A stretch of DNA of 64,000 nucleotides from Schistocerca nitens (lineage: Eukaryota; Arthropoda; Insecta; Orthoptera; Acrididae). Position 1 is the first letter of the stretch, and each line of letters begins with the position of its first letter. Where the stretch lies: contig NC_064616.1 in the NCBI RefSeq assembly GCF_023898315.1, forward strand, positions 706,023,389 to 706,087,388, in the 5' to 3' direction. Both the position numbers and the translations under genes were made by a program. The notes beneath the pieces are model-generated. The model saw nothing but the letters and a program-made list of their open reading frames with translations, did no database searches and was not told the DNA's origin. Below, in pieces: positions 12,376 to 22,400 of the stretch.

Positions 12376-13440
12376 GCATCTTGAGATTATTATCCGATTC
12401 AGCTTTCTTGAAGTAAAAATGTATTTACAATGATGCCTACACAAGTTTATCTTGTTGTCCATCTTTTCTATAACCTTTGCAAGCTTTATAATAAAATTTG
12501 TATGAAAAGTTTACTGTACATGTTCATTTATCCTGTAACTACAGGTGCTATTGTGATGGGTTTACTCATATGTTAATTCAACCAACGGGTTTGGTTCTTA
12601 AGGTTTCAAGAAAATATAACATTTCCATATATTATGCACATGTCAGAACCATTTCAATGTAAACATTTAAATTATGGTGAGGAGTATGTGATTTTCAACA
12701 TGCTTCACAAGTTTTATTTTAATTGCTTTAACCAAAGAAAACTAGTTTGAACTTCTTGCACAGCCCACTTTTGTATATTATCCCTTAAATGTCACAAAGT
12801 TGCCAGCAGCCATGGCAGACGGCTCTGCTGTGGCTGGTGTTGGCCACATAGCACTTACCACATTAAGTAATTACCAGACATTAACTGAATTATTGGGCAA
12901 AAACATTCCATTAAAGGAAAATTCCTCAGACAGGCATTAGAATTTTGGCTGCACTTTTTTAACAAGACTTCTAGATGCATATACTTCATGCTCAAGGTCC
13001 CAAAAAGCTGTTAACACATCGACTGCAGTATTGTCACTAAAAGCCACACACCTGATGCCATATGCCTGGTGACAAAACATTCATCACCAAGCATGTCATA
13101 ACTGACATGTTACATATAGAAAATTAGACCAAGAAAGTCAGCAAAATAGACTCTCAGGAACTGTTTTAATATAAAAAATAATAACTGGAACTGAATAAAC
13201 AATTTTTAGCTTGTCCAAGCAAATTTTGCTTTTTGACTTCATTCATTTGTCAACTGGAAAACATTCGTACTGTAGGATTCTGGTGAATACTCCTACTTTA
13301 CCTGTGGAAAATAGCAAAACCATTTGAAATGACTATGTACATAGTCCAATTAATGTTACGGTTTAGTAGATATTTCAGTTACATTTTGTTAACTATATGC
13401 AATAGGATAAATGAGTCAAAAGAAACACACAAACACTGAC
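12376..13440. other. No supported feature
   Basis: AT-rich; no coding region or repeat I can support. Confidence 0.5.
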
Positions 13441-13446
13441 ATTTTC

Positions 13447-13452
13447 TTTATT
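13447..13452 (-). terminator. Poly(A) signal for the zinc-finger gene
   Basis: The minus strand reads AATAAA about 140 bases after the proposed stop codon at 13590-13592, a normal distance for a short 3' UTR. Confidence 0.45.
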
Positions 13453-13589
13453 AAGTACACTCGGATTTCCACATCACCCTGAGTTACCGAGTATGATGCG
13501 TTACTCATTTTTTTACATGGCGAGTTTCCCCAATAGGCCTATAAACCATGATACCCAAACATGCACACACAACTGTAGGACAGATAAAT

Positions 13590-14469
13590 TTAATTCTTAG
13601 AGTATGTGTGATCAAAGCCACCATGTACACTCAACACTTCACTGTCAGGTTGCACCAAAGCACTAGCAACATTTGACTTTTCAGCCAGGGTTGGTTTACC
13701 AAAGACACTTTTTGGAATGAAGTTCTGTTTGTCAGATGTTCGTTGAACTGGCATCTTCTCATTGCTGGCACAGTGTTGACCTTTCTTGGAGCGAGAGTTA
13801 ACAAGTGACAGCAATTTCTTCCCACAGCTTTAGAATTTGCTCACCATCTCCCGGTATGTCTAAATTGTTCCTTTTCTAAGAGAAATCTGTTACACATGAA
13901 ACTGGATTCCAATCTGGGTTCCATGCGTTGAGGAATACGAAAAAAAAAAAAAAAAAATTTCTTCACAATTTATGGACAGTAAAAATAAGGTTTGTTAATT
14001 ACCCATTGTGGATTACAATGATTATGACTTAAATGTCTTCTAAGACTAGGCCGTTAATACAAATAATCCTTTCATGTGAACTGAAAGAAACTTTGCAGTA
14101 CAACATTGCACCAGATTACTGAATGCACAAAGAACGAAATTTTGTAGTTTTACCAGAAACGATCCTACTATTGAATAGTAAAAACTTATTATTATGCGGT
14201 GTTTCTTACCGTCCATTGACTGGAATACAGTCTTTTCATCCGCAGTTCGAACCATGTGCTTTTTCCTCCACATGTGCTCTCAAACTAGCCAATATATTGA
14301 AGGAATAGCTGCAGTCGTCTTGTGGGCACTTAATCTTACCTTCTGTATTTGGCTCTACATCATGCATTTTCCTGATGTGCGGGTATACAGTTTTTCGAAG
14401 CCGAAATGCTTTATCGCACACAAAACACGTGTTGGAATCTGCCATTATAAACATAGGCCTAGAACACAC
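13590..14469 (-). CDS. Candidate two-exon C2H2 zinc-finger gene
   Basis: Exon 1 (14210-14469; likely start ATG at 14445, reading MADSNT) encodes two zinc fingers: CFVC-x12-H-x4-H and CPQDDC-x12-H, followed by a second histidine. It ends at donor GGACG|GTAAGA (last base 14210). A matching acceptor TTTAG|ACATACC lies at 13860-13861, giving a 350-base intron and a hydrophilic second exon (13590-13859) ending ...DHTYSKN, stop. The reading frame is not clean. An A5 run at 14260-14264 and an A3 run at 13815-13817 (minus-strand bases) each appear one base too long for the frame that best joins the parts. Without that, the first frame stops shortly after finger 2. It could be a nuclear DNA- or RNA-binding protein of about 150 residues, a shorter two-finger protein, or a recent pseudogene. 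A minus-strand CCAAT lies about 125 bases upstream. Product not recognised beyond the fingers. Confidence 0.5.
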
Positions 14470-15167
14470 AACAGTGAAGTACTATAACGAGTTAGCCACA
14501 CAATGTATCGACAGACGAATGGCCTCGTTTAAAGAACAGTGCGTTTCAGAAAGTAGCAACAATCTGGATTGGCTGGTGTGGGAGACGACGTCATGGCACG
14601 ACGTGGCCCATCAGCAAAGCCAATTCTTTAGCGTCCCCTTGACGCAAGTACACAACCAAGCAGTGTGTGACAACATCTTTGTACTCCGCCAAACATTTTC
14701 CAACACGACTTTTGAGGTCTGTGTCAGATGGTAAACCAACAATAACACGCTTCATCCATTAGCTCTCACAGAAAGCTGGACATCACATGGTGTAAACTAT
14801 ACTGCTTTCACAGCACACAGAATGATTTAAATAAGAGACATGGGCTGTGTTTCTTACTGAAAAAAATGTGGAAGACATTGCAACATATGGAAACTGGAAG
14901 AGTTTGCGGCATTGTGGAGCTTTTCAAAACAACTGTCTACATTTAATCAAATTTTCCACGGTGATAGCATAGCAGATGTCTCAATGTTCCGTTTCAAAGA
15001 GAACAAGAGCATTGATTCCTTATATTGCAGTCATGTACACGATCACTGTTTTGATGGAACGTGTCGCTAACACCAAGACTCTCTCCATCTCAAGTATGTG
15101 ATATCAGTGAATCATTGTGTTGTAATCAACAGTGCACTAGTGGACGGATAGGATGGAAAAGACAACG
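14470..15167. promoter_or_regulatory. Upstream region of the zinc-finger gene
   Basis: Immediately upstream of exon 1 on the minus strand. It is richer in CpG than its surroundings (14570-14680) and holds a minus-strand CCAAT near 14567-14572. There is no TATA box I trust. Beyond about 14760 nothing is recognised. Confidence 0.3.
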
Positions 15168-15437
15168 TCAATGTACTGTAATAAGCACCACAGTTGATAG
15201 TGCGAGCAATTTTAGCAATATTACCAGCTTTTCTGTAATTTCAGTGCCAGCCAGTGACATGGCTGTATGCTTCCCAGGTTCTGTATCATCGCTAAACCAC
15301 CCCTCCACTGCTTTGCGAGTACCATATACCAGATTGCGAATGTAGATAGATGACTGTGTAGTACGTCCATTCATTGTTAATTCTCGGATGTATACACCAA
15401 AGTCTACCAGACAGCGTCCTATACTGATGCAGTTAGG
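15168..15437 (-). CDS. Unrecognised open frame with a C-terminal hydrophobic helix
   Basis: The open stretch runs from 15437 down to a stop at 15168; the only good in-frame ATG is at 15374 (68 codons). The peptide has a mixed, protein-like composition (RTTQSSIYIRN, then KAVEGWFSDDTEPGKHTAM). It ends with about 19 hydrophobic residues (KLVILLKLLALSTVVLITV) that could span a membrane. It lies on the same strand as the zinc-finger gene and upstream of it. I see no homology and no certain splice sites. Could be an exon of an unknown gene or chance. Confidence 0.3.
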   Translation of the reverse strand, partial: PNCISIGRCLVDFGVYIRELTMNGRTTQSSIYIRNLVYGTRKAVEGWFSDDTEPGKHTAMSLAGTEITEKLVILLKLLALSTVVLITVH

Positions 15438-16045
15438 TTATCTACATATTTCTATATCTTCAGTCAACCCATTCCTAGAATTAAGTTGGATATTGAAAGA
15501 TCTCGTCACATTGTATTTGACCAACCTTCCCCGCAACATTATCGTTGACATGATTTGTAACTGACCAGAAGAAGGAGGGTGCTATACACACTACACTCCA
15601 CATCTCATGAAGTAACAGAGTGAGCTGAATCCGTAACTACTATTCAGCGAAGACTGTCCCACACCAATCTTATTCTCAGCACCTATCCAAGTGCACAAGA
15701 TCTCTTCAGATGGGTGCATTTCAAGGAGGTTAGAACCCCTTATCGGTGTTTAGCAGGTATGCGAGTGTTGTGGTGATGTAACAGGCGGTTAAGAATCAAC
15801 ATGTGGTTTATGTATGATGGAGCTCCTGGTGGATGCAATTGGAAGCATTTTTCATAAATCAACTGTGCTATCAGTTATGTAGTATTATTCTCATGTCTGG
15901 GATCAGTACCAAGAAGGTATTAGCAAGAGAGATCATAAAACATAACACACACACACTCGTGATGATGGACGGTTCTGCACTTAAACGTGTTATAATGTTT
16001 AAGCTATGTGATGTGCTACGCCCTTAATACTCTAATGCAGGACAT
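15438..16045. other. No supported feature
   Basis: No coding region or repeat recognised. Confidence 0.5.
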
Positions 16046-16139
16046 GGATGTCCAACATCTGACATACATCCACCCTGCCAATTTTCTATCCCACTCACCA
16101 TGGTGGCAAACTTTAAGATGATAAAACTACTTCCTTCTG

Positions 16140-16174
<35 letters not shown>

Positions 16175-16192
16175 ATAGACTCTTTGTTATAC

Positions 16193-17613
16193 ACTCCTGG
16201 AAATAGAAATAAGAACACCGTGAATTCATTGTCCCAGGAAGGGGAAACTTTATTGACACATTCCTGGGGTCAGATACATCACATGATCACACTGACAGAA
16301 CCACAGGCACATAGACACAGACAACAGAGCATGCACAATGTCGGCACTAGTACAGTGTATATCCACCTTTCGCAGCAATGCAGGCTGCTATTCTCCCATG
16401 GAGACGATCGTAGAGATGCTGGATGTAGTCCTGTGGAACGGCTTGCCATGCAATTTCCACCTGGCGCCTCAGTTGGACCAGCGTTCGTGCTGGACGTGCA
16501 GACCGCGTGAGACGACGCTTCATCCAGTCCCAAACATGCTCAATGGGGGACAGATCCGGAGATCTTGCTGGCCAGGGTAGTTGACTTACACCTTCTAGAG
16601 CACGTTGGGTGGCACGGGATACATGCGGACGTGCATTGTCCTGTTGGAACAGCAAGTTCCCTTGCCGGTCTAGGAATGGTAGAATGATGGGTTCGATGAC
16701 GGTTTGGATGTACCGTGCACTATTCAGTGTCCCCTCGACGATCACCAGTGGTGTACGGCCAGTGTAGGAGATCGCTCCCCACACCATGATGCCGGGTGTT
16801 GGCCCTGTGTGCCTCGGTCGTATGCAGTCCTGATTGTGGCGCTCACCTGCACGGCGCCAAACGCGCATACGACCATCATTGGCACCAAGGCAGAAGCGAC
16901 TCTCATCGCTGAAGACGACACGTCTCCATTCGTCCCTCCATTCACGCCTGTCGCGACACCACTGGAGGCGGGCTGCACGATGTTGGGGCGCGAGCGGAAG
17001 ACGGCCTAACGGTGTGCGGGACCGTAGCCCAGCTTCATGGAGACGGTTGCGAATGGTCCTCGCCGATACCCCAGGAGCAACAGTGTCCCTAATTTGCTGG
17101 GAAGTGGCGGTGCGGTCCCCTACGGCACTGCGTAGGATCCTACAGTCTTGGCGTGCATCCGTGCGTCGCTGCGGTCCGGTCCCAGGTCGACGGGCACGTG
17201 CACCTTCCGCCGACCACTGGCGACAACATCGATGTACTGTGGAGACCTCACGCCCCACGTGTTGAGCAATTCGGCGGTACGTCCACCCGGCCTCCCGCAT
17301 GCCCACTATACGCCCTCGCTCAAAGTCCGTCAACTGCACATACGGTTCACGTCCACGCTGTCGCGGCATGCTACCAGTGTTAAAGACTGCGATGGAGCTC
17401 CGTATGCCACGGCAAACTGGCTGACACTGACGGCGGCGGTGCACAAATGCTGCGCAGCTAGCGCCATTCGACGGCCAACACCGCGGTTCCTGGTGTGTCT
17501 GCTGTGCCGTGCGTGTGATCATTGCTTGTACAGCCCTCTCGCAGTGTCCGGAGCAAGTATGGTGGGTCTGACACACCGGTGTCAATGTGTTCTTTTTTCC
17601 ATTTCCAGGAGTG
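16193..17613 (-). mobile_element. Full-length Tc1/mariner transposon, copy 1
   Basis: The 1421-bp element has inverted ends CACTCCTGGAAAT...AAGAACAC of about 28 bp and TA duplications at 16191-16192 and 17614-17615. The uninterrupted transposase frame is on the minus strand. Copy B of the host repeat (about 45395-45410) lacks this insertion and shows the empty TA site. By eye it differs from copy 2 (55137-56558) at only about 14 positions, so both moved recently. Confidence 0.95.
16347..17369 (-). CDS. Tc1/mariner transposase (340 aa, intact)
   Basis: Cut-and-paste transposase of the IS630/Tc1/mariner superfamily; it binds the element's ends in the nucleus and inserts into TA. I chose the ATG at 17369 (MPRQRGRE) because it begins the family's N-terminal helix-turn-helix; upstream in-frame ATGs lie in or beyond the terminal repeat. 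Residues 15-52 and about 85-115 form the paired-type HTH region, with a basic linker RRPGTGPQRR near 60-69. Catalytic residues: Asp155 (FSDES), Asp244 (QQDNARPH) and Glu277 (SPDLSPIEH). Only 32 residues separate the last two, against 34 in typical Tc1 enzymes. Length is normal for the family and no stop or frameshift is present, so activity is conceivable. It differs from copy 2 at about seven residues. Confidence 0.93.
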   Translation of the reverse strand: MPRQRGREPYVQLTDFERGRIVGMREAGWTYRRIAQHVGREVSTVHRCCRQWSAEGARARRPGTGPQRRTDARQDCRILRSAVGDRTATSQQIRDTVAPGVSARTIRNRLHEAGLRSRTPLGRLPLAPQHRAARLQWCRDRREWRDEWRRVVFSDESRFCLGANDGRMRVWRRAGERHNQDCIRPRHTGPTPGIMVWGAISYTGRTPLVIVEGTLNSARYIQTVIEPIILPFLDRQGNLLFQQDNARPHVSRATQRALEGVSQLPWPARSPDLSPIEHVWDWMKRRLTRSARPARTLVQLRRQVEIAWQAVPQDYIQHLYDRLHGRIAACIAAKGGYTLY

Positions 17614-17835
17614 TACATGCACAATATACTTTTCGTTGGTGTATAGCACCGAGTCCTCAAATCCGATTACACTTCAGAAATTATGCTATGCTCACATCAT
17701 TCCTATGAAATGATCGTCAGCAATCGAAAATTCATCTTATGAGGAAACAGACAAATGCATAACACTGGTGTTTGACATGTGAAATTGCACTCCATGCTGG
17801 AATAACTCTGTAAACAGGACAACTGTCAAGCAAAT

Positions 17836-17837
<2 letters not shown>

Positions 17838-17882
<45 letters not shown>
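17838..17882. repeat. (AC)n microsatellite
   Basis: About 22 AC units. The inverted repeat copy has the complementary (GT)n at 45140-45182, so the tract is part of the repeat unit. Confidence 0.95.
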
Positions 17883-17883
<1 letters not shown>

Positions 17884-18815
17884 CGTTTGCAGTAACTCAC
17901 AAACCTCTGTCTGCGATTTAGAAAAAGAGCTAAAACATTTTACATACATCACTTGTGCTAATAAATCTGAAGTGTTGTTCAGATATTTGTTGTCCACGCC
18001 AAGGAGATATCGGAAAGAGAGAAATGATTGTGGAACATAAATGCATTCCAAGGGCTACACGATTCTCCCCTTAAACATGCCATAATGCTGGAGCTGTCCA
18101 GTTTCCAACCTATTATTAGTCATGTAGAGTGCAACGTTGTTAATATTCCAATGTAAGAAATATATTTCCAGTGCATGACATACATTCTACACACAAGTTT
18201 TTCTACGATAAAGTACGGTGACAAACTGTAAGGTGATAAAACATCTACCTTGCATACCAAAGAAAACACCTGATTCTTTGTTACACAAACACTACATAGG
18301 TTTCCGGAGTTGTATGACGCCTACTGTTTAGGAAGTTCAAGCACAATTACGGTTCGGAAATTATGATATGTTCACAACCACCGTAGAAAATGACTGTTGA
18401 CAGCCGAAAATGCATACAAAGAAACAGTGAGATCTTACAAGGAAATAAATATCATGATCATTAGCCAGAGTAGATGTCACAGTCTCTCTGCAGTTTACCA
18501 CCGTTCCTGCTAGCCTCCCTCTTGCTCATAGAAGTCATGGTCCGATGTGAGGCTGTATTGCTCAAGTGTGAGACAATATTGTTGTCTCTAGACTTCCTTC
18601 TCTTTATACTATTAAGGTATTTAGGCCTATATGCAGCATCAGTTCACTCTCCTCCTCCAAAACAAGCAATATTATCGATTTCACTCAATATTACTGATAA
18701 TTTTTTTCTAATTTCTTCTGTAATTTTACGAGGTTTTCACTATTTTACATATTTCATAGTATTTCCCTCAATTTTCATGTATTTACTTCAGTTTTACGTG
18801 ATAATACCAGGTGTT

Positions 18816-19338
18816 CCTTCAATTTTACCAATTTTATGTCATTTTTCATATTTTTTGACACTTTGCCATTTGTATATGCTCTTATTGCTAACATACCCAC
18901 GTGTTCATTGATTTTCTATGGAAATATTTGAGCATCTTATATGCCAACCTACTAAACAGTCCTAAGATTTCCCCTCTCCTTGAATATCCACATGCATGCA
19001 TTTTGGATAGGATGATCATGAAAAGTATAATAACAGTCACTTCATACCTATAAGAGATTCAATGAGTGTTGCAGATGGTGGATGTTTTAGAAAATCAAAG
19101 TCGGGAAACAATTGTGTGTACTGATGTGACCCATCAGAGAGCCTGTCTGCAGACTCCTGTAGTGCTGCACTTGACAGAGTCTTAAGTCTGGACACAGTTC
19201 TACATGTTCATTTGACTACCACCCCATCACATAGGGGTCTGCAACAAGGATTTGGCATCTGTACAGAGTTGATTTCTATTGCTGCTCGGATTTTTTTTCC
19301 GTAAGTATTTTCTCTTAGAGCTTACTAGATGTGCTTCG

Positions 19339-19339
<1 letters not shown>
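18816..19339. other. No supported feature
   Basis: AT-rich single-copy-looking sequence. Confidence 0.5.

Positions 19340-19398
<59 letters not shown>
19340..19398. repeat. (AT)n microsatellite
   Basis: About 29 uninterrupted TA units, directly abutting the 5' LTR of the next element. The element may have inserted in or beside it. Confidence 0.95.
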
Positions 19399-19399
<1 letters not shown>

Positions 19400-19400
<1 letters not shown>

Positions 19401-22400
19401 GCAGCCGCAACACCGTTTAGGGTAGGGAAAGTTAGGTTTGTGCGATATTTGGAGCACGACTTACAGGCAGGTGCGAGCCAGATTGTAGTAAGTTACGCAT
19501 ACCAGCAGTTGCGAAGGCAAATAGAGGCCACAGGGCGTAGAACTGCCGGAGAGGTCGCACACAGCCATTTCCATGGCGCAAGTCACAAGCAGAAGAGGGC
19601 CACTGGCCAACCTAAGTGTTATGCATACGTGATGCAAAGCGGCGCTCTTGGCAAAGCAATGGCGCACAGCCAAGTATAAATAGGTGCCATTTTCTAACGA
19701 GATTCATTCAAGTGTGGCAGCTCTCCTGGACGGCGGGGCGTATCACATCACCGGGCTACGCACAGCAACAGATGGGGCGCCAGCGTCCCAGTCCACGCCG
19801 GGTCGTTGGTTCGACTCTCTGGGGCCGATGCGGGGTCCGCAGCCAGCCAGGGCGGGCCACCCGTCAGCTCAATACTGCGGGCAGTCGTCTCGGCTTCCGA
19901 CACACGCTGGACACTTCCCGAGGCAAGGGCAGCAGATTCGGACGCCAGATCGCGGGTGGTCATTGCCGTCGCGTTCTCAGTTACGCCAGCGAGGAAGAAG
20001 CAGCAGCGGGGCCGGCCTACAGCTCCCGGCGGAGCAGCGCTGAATCAATGGGGAAGAAGACTGCTGAGCCGGCTGTCGGCACCTCCTGGCAATCAGCCAT
20101 TACATTTAGTGTCATGATAGCGGACGTCGTCTGTCCAGTATGACGTTCGAGCCCACCACCTGCATTATGGTCACAAGATGTGGTGAGTGCTGCCAAAATT
20201 GTTCTTTTTGAGCGTTGGACGTTTTCTTTCTTTTTTGTTTTTTCGAGTATGGTTCCTGGCAAGCCACATTGTACATGTTTTCGTGGGCATAGTATTTTTT
20301 GTTGTCAGAGTAAGTGTTAGTGTATTTGAGGCAGTAAGATTTTTGCTTGGTGGCATTCGATTACTTTTGTATATGTTTATGAATTTATGATGATACTGAG
20401 TATGACGATATGGAGCTGTAGGAAGTCAGATTATTCTTGTACTTAATCGATTTGTTTAAGGACTAACTGGGAACGAAAGCAACACAGTGGCAGGGTCAAG
20501 GAGGCAAGGTGTGTCGGAACCACAAGTGGCGCGGATTTTGTTGGAAAAAGTAGCACAGTTGACAGCAGGCAATACGCTGTTGAGAAATGAATTAACATCT
20601 AGAAGTGAGCGGGAAACCGCATCTGATCAGTCGTTTATGCCTAGGGTGAAGGAGATTGATGCAGCCGCCGCAAGTTTGATTATTCTGTTTTCTGGCAAGG
20701 CATCTGAGGATGCGCGTATGTTTGTGGAGGACTTGGAGACTTCAGTGGTGATGAATGGTTGTTCTGATGAGCAGTTGTTACATACAGCCAAGATTAGATT
20801 AACAGGTGAAGCGAAAACATATGTAAGGTGTTCTGAGACCTTAAGGAAGGCAGGACAGTTTAAGCAGTTTAAAGAAAGGGCATTTACAAAGATACAAGAA
20901 ACAAAATAGCGCTCGGTACTTTAGGGTGAGGGTAAGTACAATTACTAAGAGGCATGGGGAGACAGTGGAGAAATTTGCGGACAGGATAAGGGAAATTAAT
21001 GAGTATACTTACGAGTTGGGTCAGAGCGATGAAGCGAATAGTGTTCTGTTGCAGGAGTCTGAGCAAAGAGCACTTGATATATTTTTGAGAGGGTTACCGG
21101 CGCATATGTCACGGAAAGTGCATGAAGGGACTCCGAAAGATTTGTATTCGGCCATTCAGCTGGCAGTTCAATGTGAGGAAATAGACGTGGCAACAGGGGC
21201 ACGCGAGAGGCAAACAGTGTTTATGGCGGGTGTGAAATGTTTAAAGTGTGGTCGTATGGGACATGTGCTGAGGCAATGTACCCAGTCGCCAAGGAATAGA
21301 GGAAGGAGTGGAAATCAGCAGCGTGGAAGATGGAGAAGTGGAGATACGAGAGGTGGACAATCGTTAAACGACAGAGGGGGCCCAAGACCCACGTAAAGGG
21401 GCTCCTGTTTAATTTCAATGCTACGAATACGTATGCAGCGGTGGAATGTTCAGTAGTTGGATCCATAGGAACTAAAACGTTTAAGATTTTTTTTGGACAC
21501 AGGGGCGCAAGTGTCAGTGACTACTGGAAATATAATCGGACGAAGGACGCTAGACCCACCACGTTATAGGTTGCGTGGAGTGAGGGATGAGGAGGTCACA
21601 CCTCTGGGGTCAGTGACAGTTGACTTTCGAATAGGGAAAGTCCGATTTAATGCTTGCATGGAGGTAGTACCATGGGTAAGTGAGGGCTACGACATGATCC
21701 TAGGAATAGATTTCTTGCATCAACATCATGGCAAAATTGACCTTTGACAATGAACTGTGGAACTTGGTGGAATGTTATTTCCGCTAGGGGAATCTGTTGT
21801 CAATGCAGGGCTGTCGCGAGGGGCGTTCAACGTAATGAACAAACCAATTGAACCTCGTACATTTGCATTAAGGCTTAATTCGAATGAGTGTGTGTCTAGT
21901 GGCACCGGGAAGTCGCTTTGGGTAAGTGTGGAGTCGAATCTACCTGCGGCTACAGTATGTGTTACTGAACCATTGGAGGTTAATGAAGATTTGGGTTCAC
22001 TGGGTTGTTTTGTGAAATGTAGTGTAGCAAAGTTAGATGTGCCAGATGACGAAGACTGGTGTTCGAGAGGTAGGCGAAGCGATCAACCGCTAACTGCCGA
22101 TAGAACTGCATTGCGTGACAAAATTAAGCATTTGAAAGGAGGATGGTTGGTTGTTTTGGCGAAGGAGACCAGACAGCAAGGTCATCGGTCTCATCGCGTT
22201 AGAGTAGGACGGGGAAAGAAGTTGGCCGTGCCCTTTGAAAGGAACCATCCCGGCATTTGCCTGGAGCGATTTAGGGAAATCACGGAAAACCTAAATCAGG
22301 ATGGCCGGACGCGGGATTGAACCGTCGTCCTCCCGAATGCGAGTCCAGTGTCTAACCACTACGCCACCTCGCTCGGTGAAAGGAGGAGAAAGAGAGCATA

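Larger units (their letters stand above)
16046..18815 (-). repeat. Unclassified repeat, copy A (about 1.35 kb without its mariner)
   Basis: Apart from the mariner at 16193-17613, this sequence matches the reverse complement of 42824-45526 along its length, including the dinucleotide tract. Within it, the block around 17650-17760 resembles the block around 18290-18430 (shared core TTACGGTTCGGAAATTATG-like, then GAAAATG...CAGCCGAAAATGCAT-like). This gives an internal period near 675 bases, as in a satellite or tandem-unit element. No coding capacity or terminal repeats seen. An A-run of about 31 bases (16143-16173) replaces a short A-rich stretch in copy B. Confidence 0.75.

Noticed and set aside
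16834-17708. Plus-strand frames of 143 and 186 codons opposite the mariner transposase
   Set aside because: Shadows of the minus-strand coding sequence; the same frames recur opposite copy 2.
18474-18911. 145-codon hydrophobic frame
   Set aside because: AT/T-rich part of the unclassified repeat and its flank; no conserved counterpart frame in the inverted copy.
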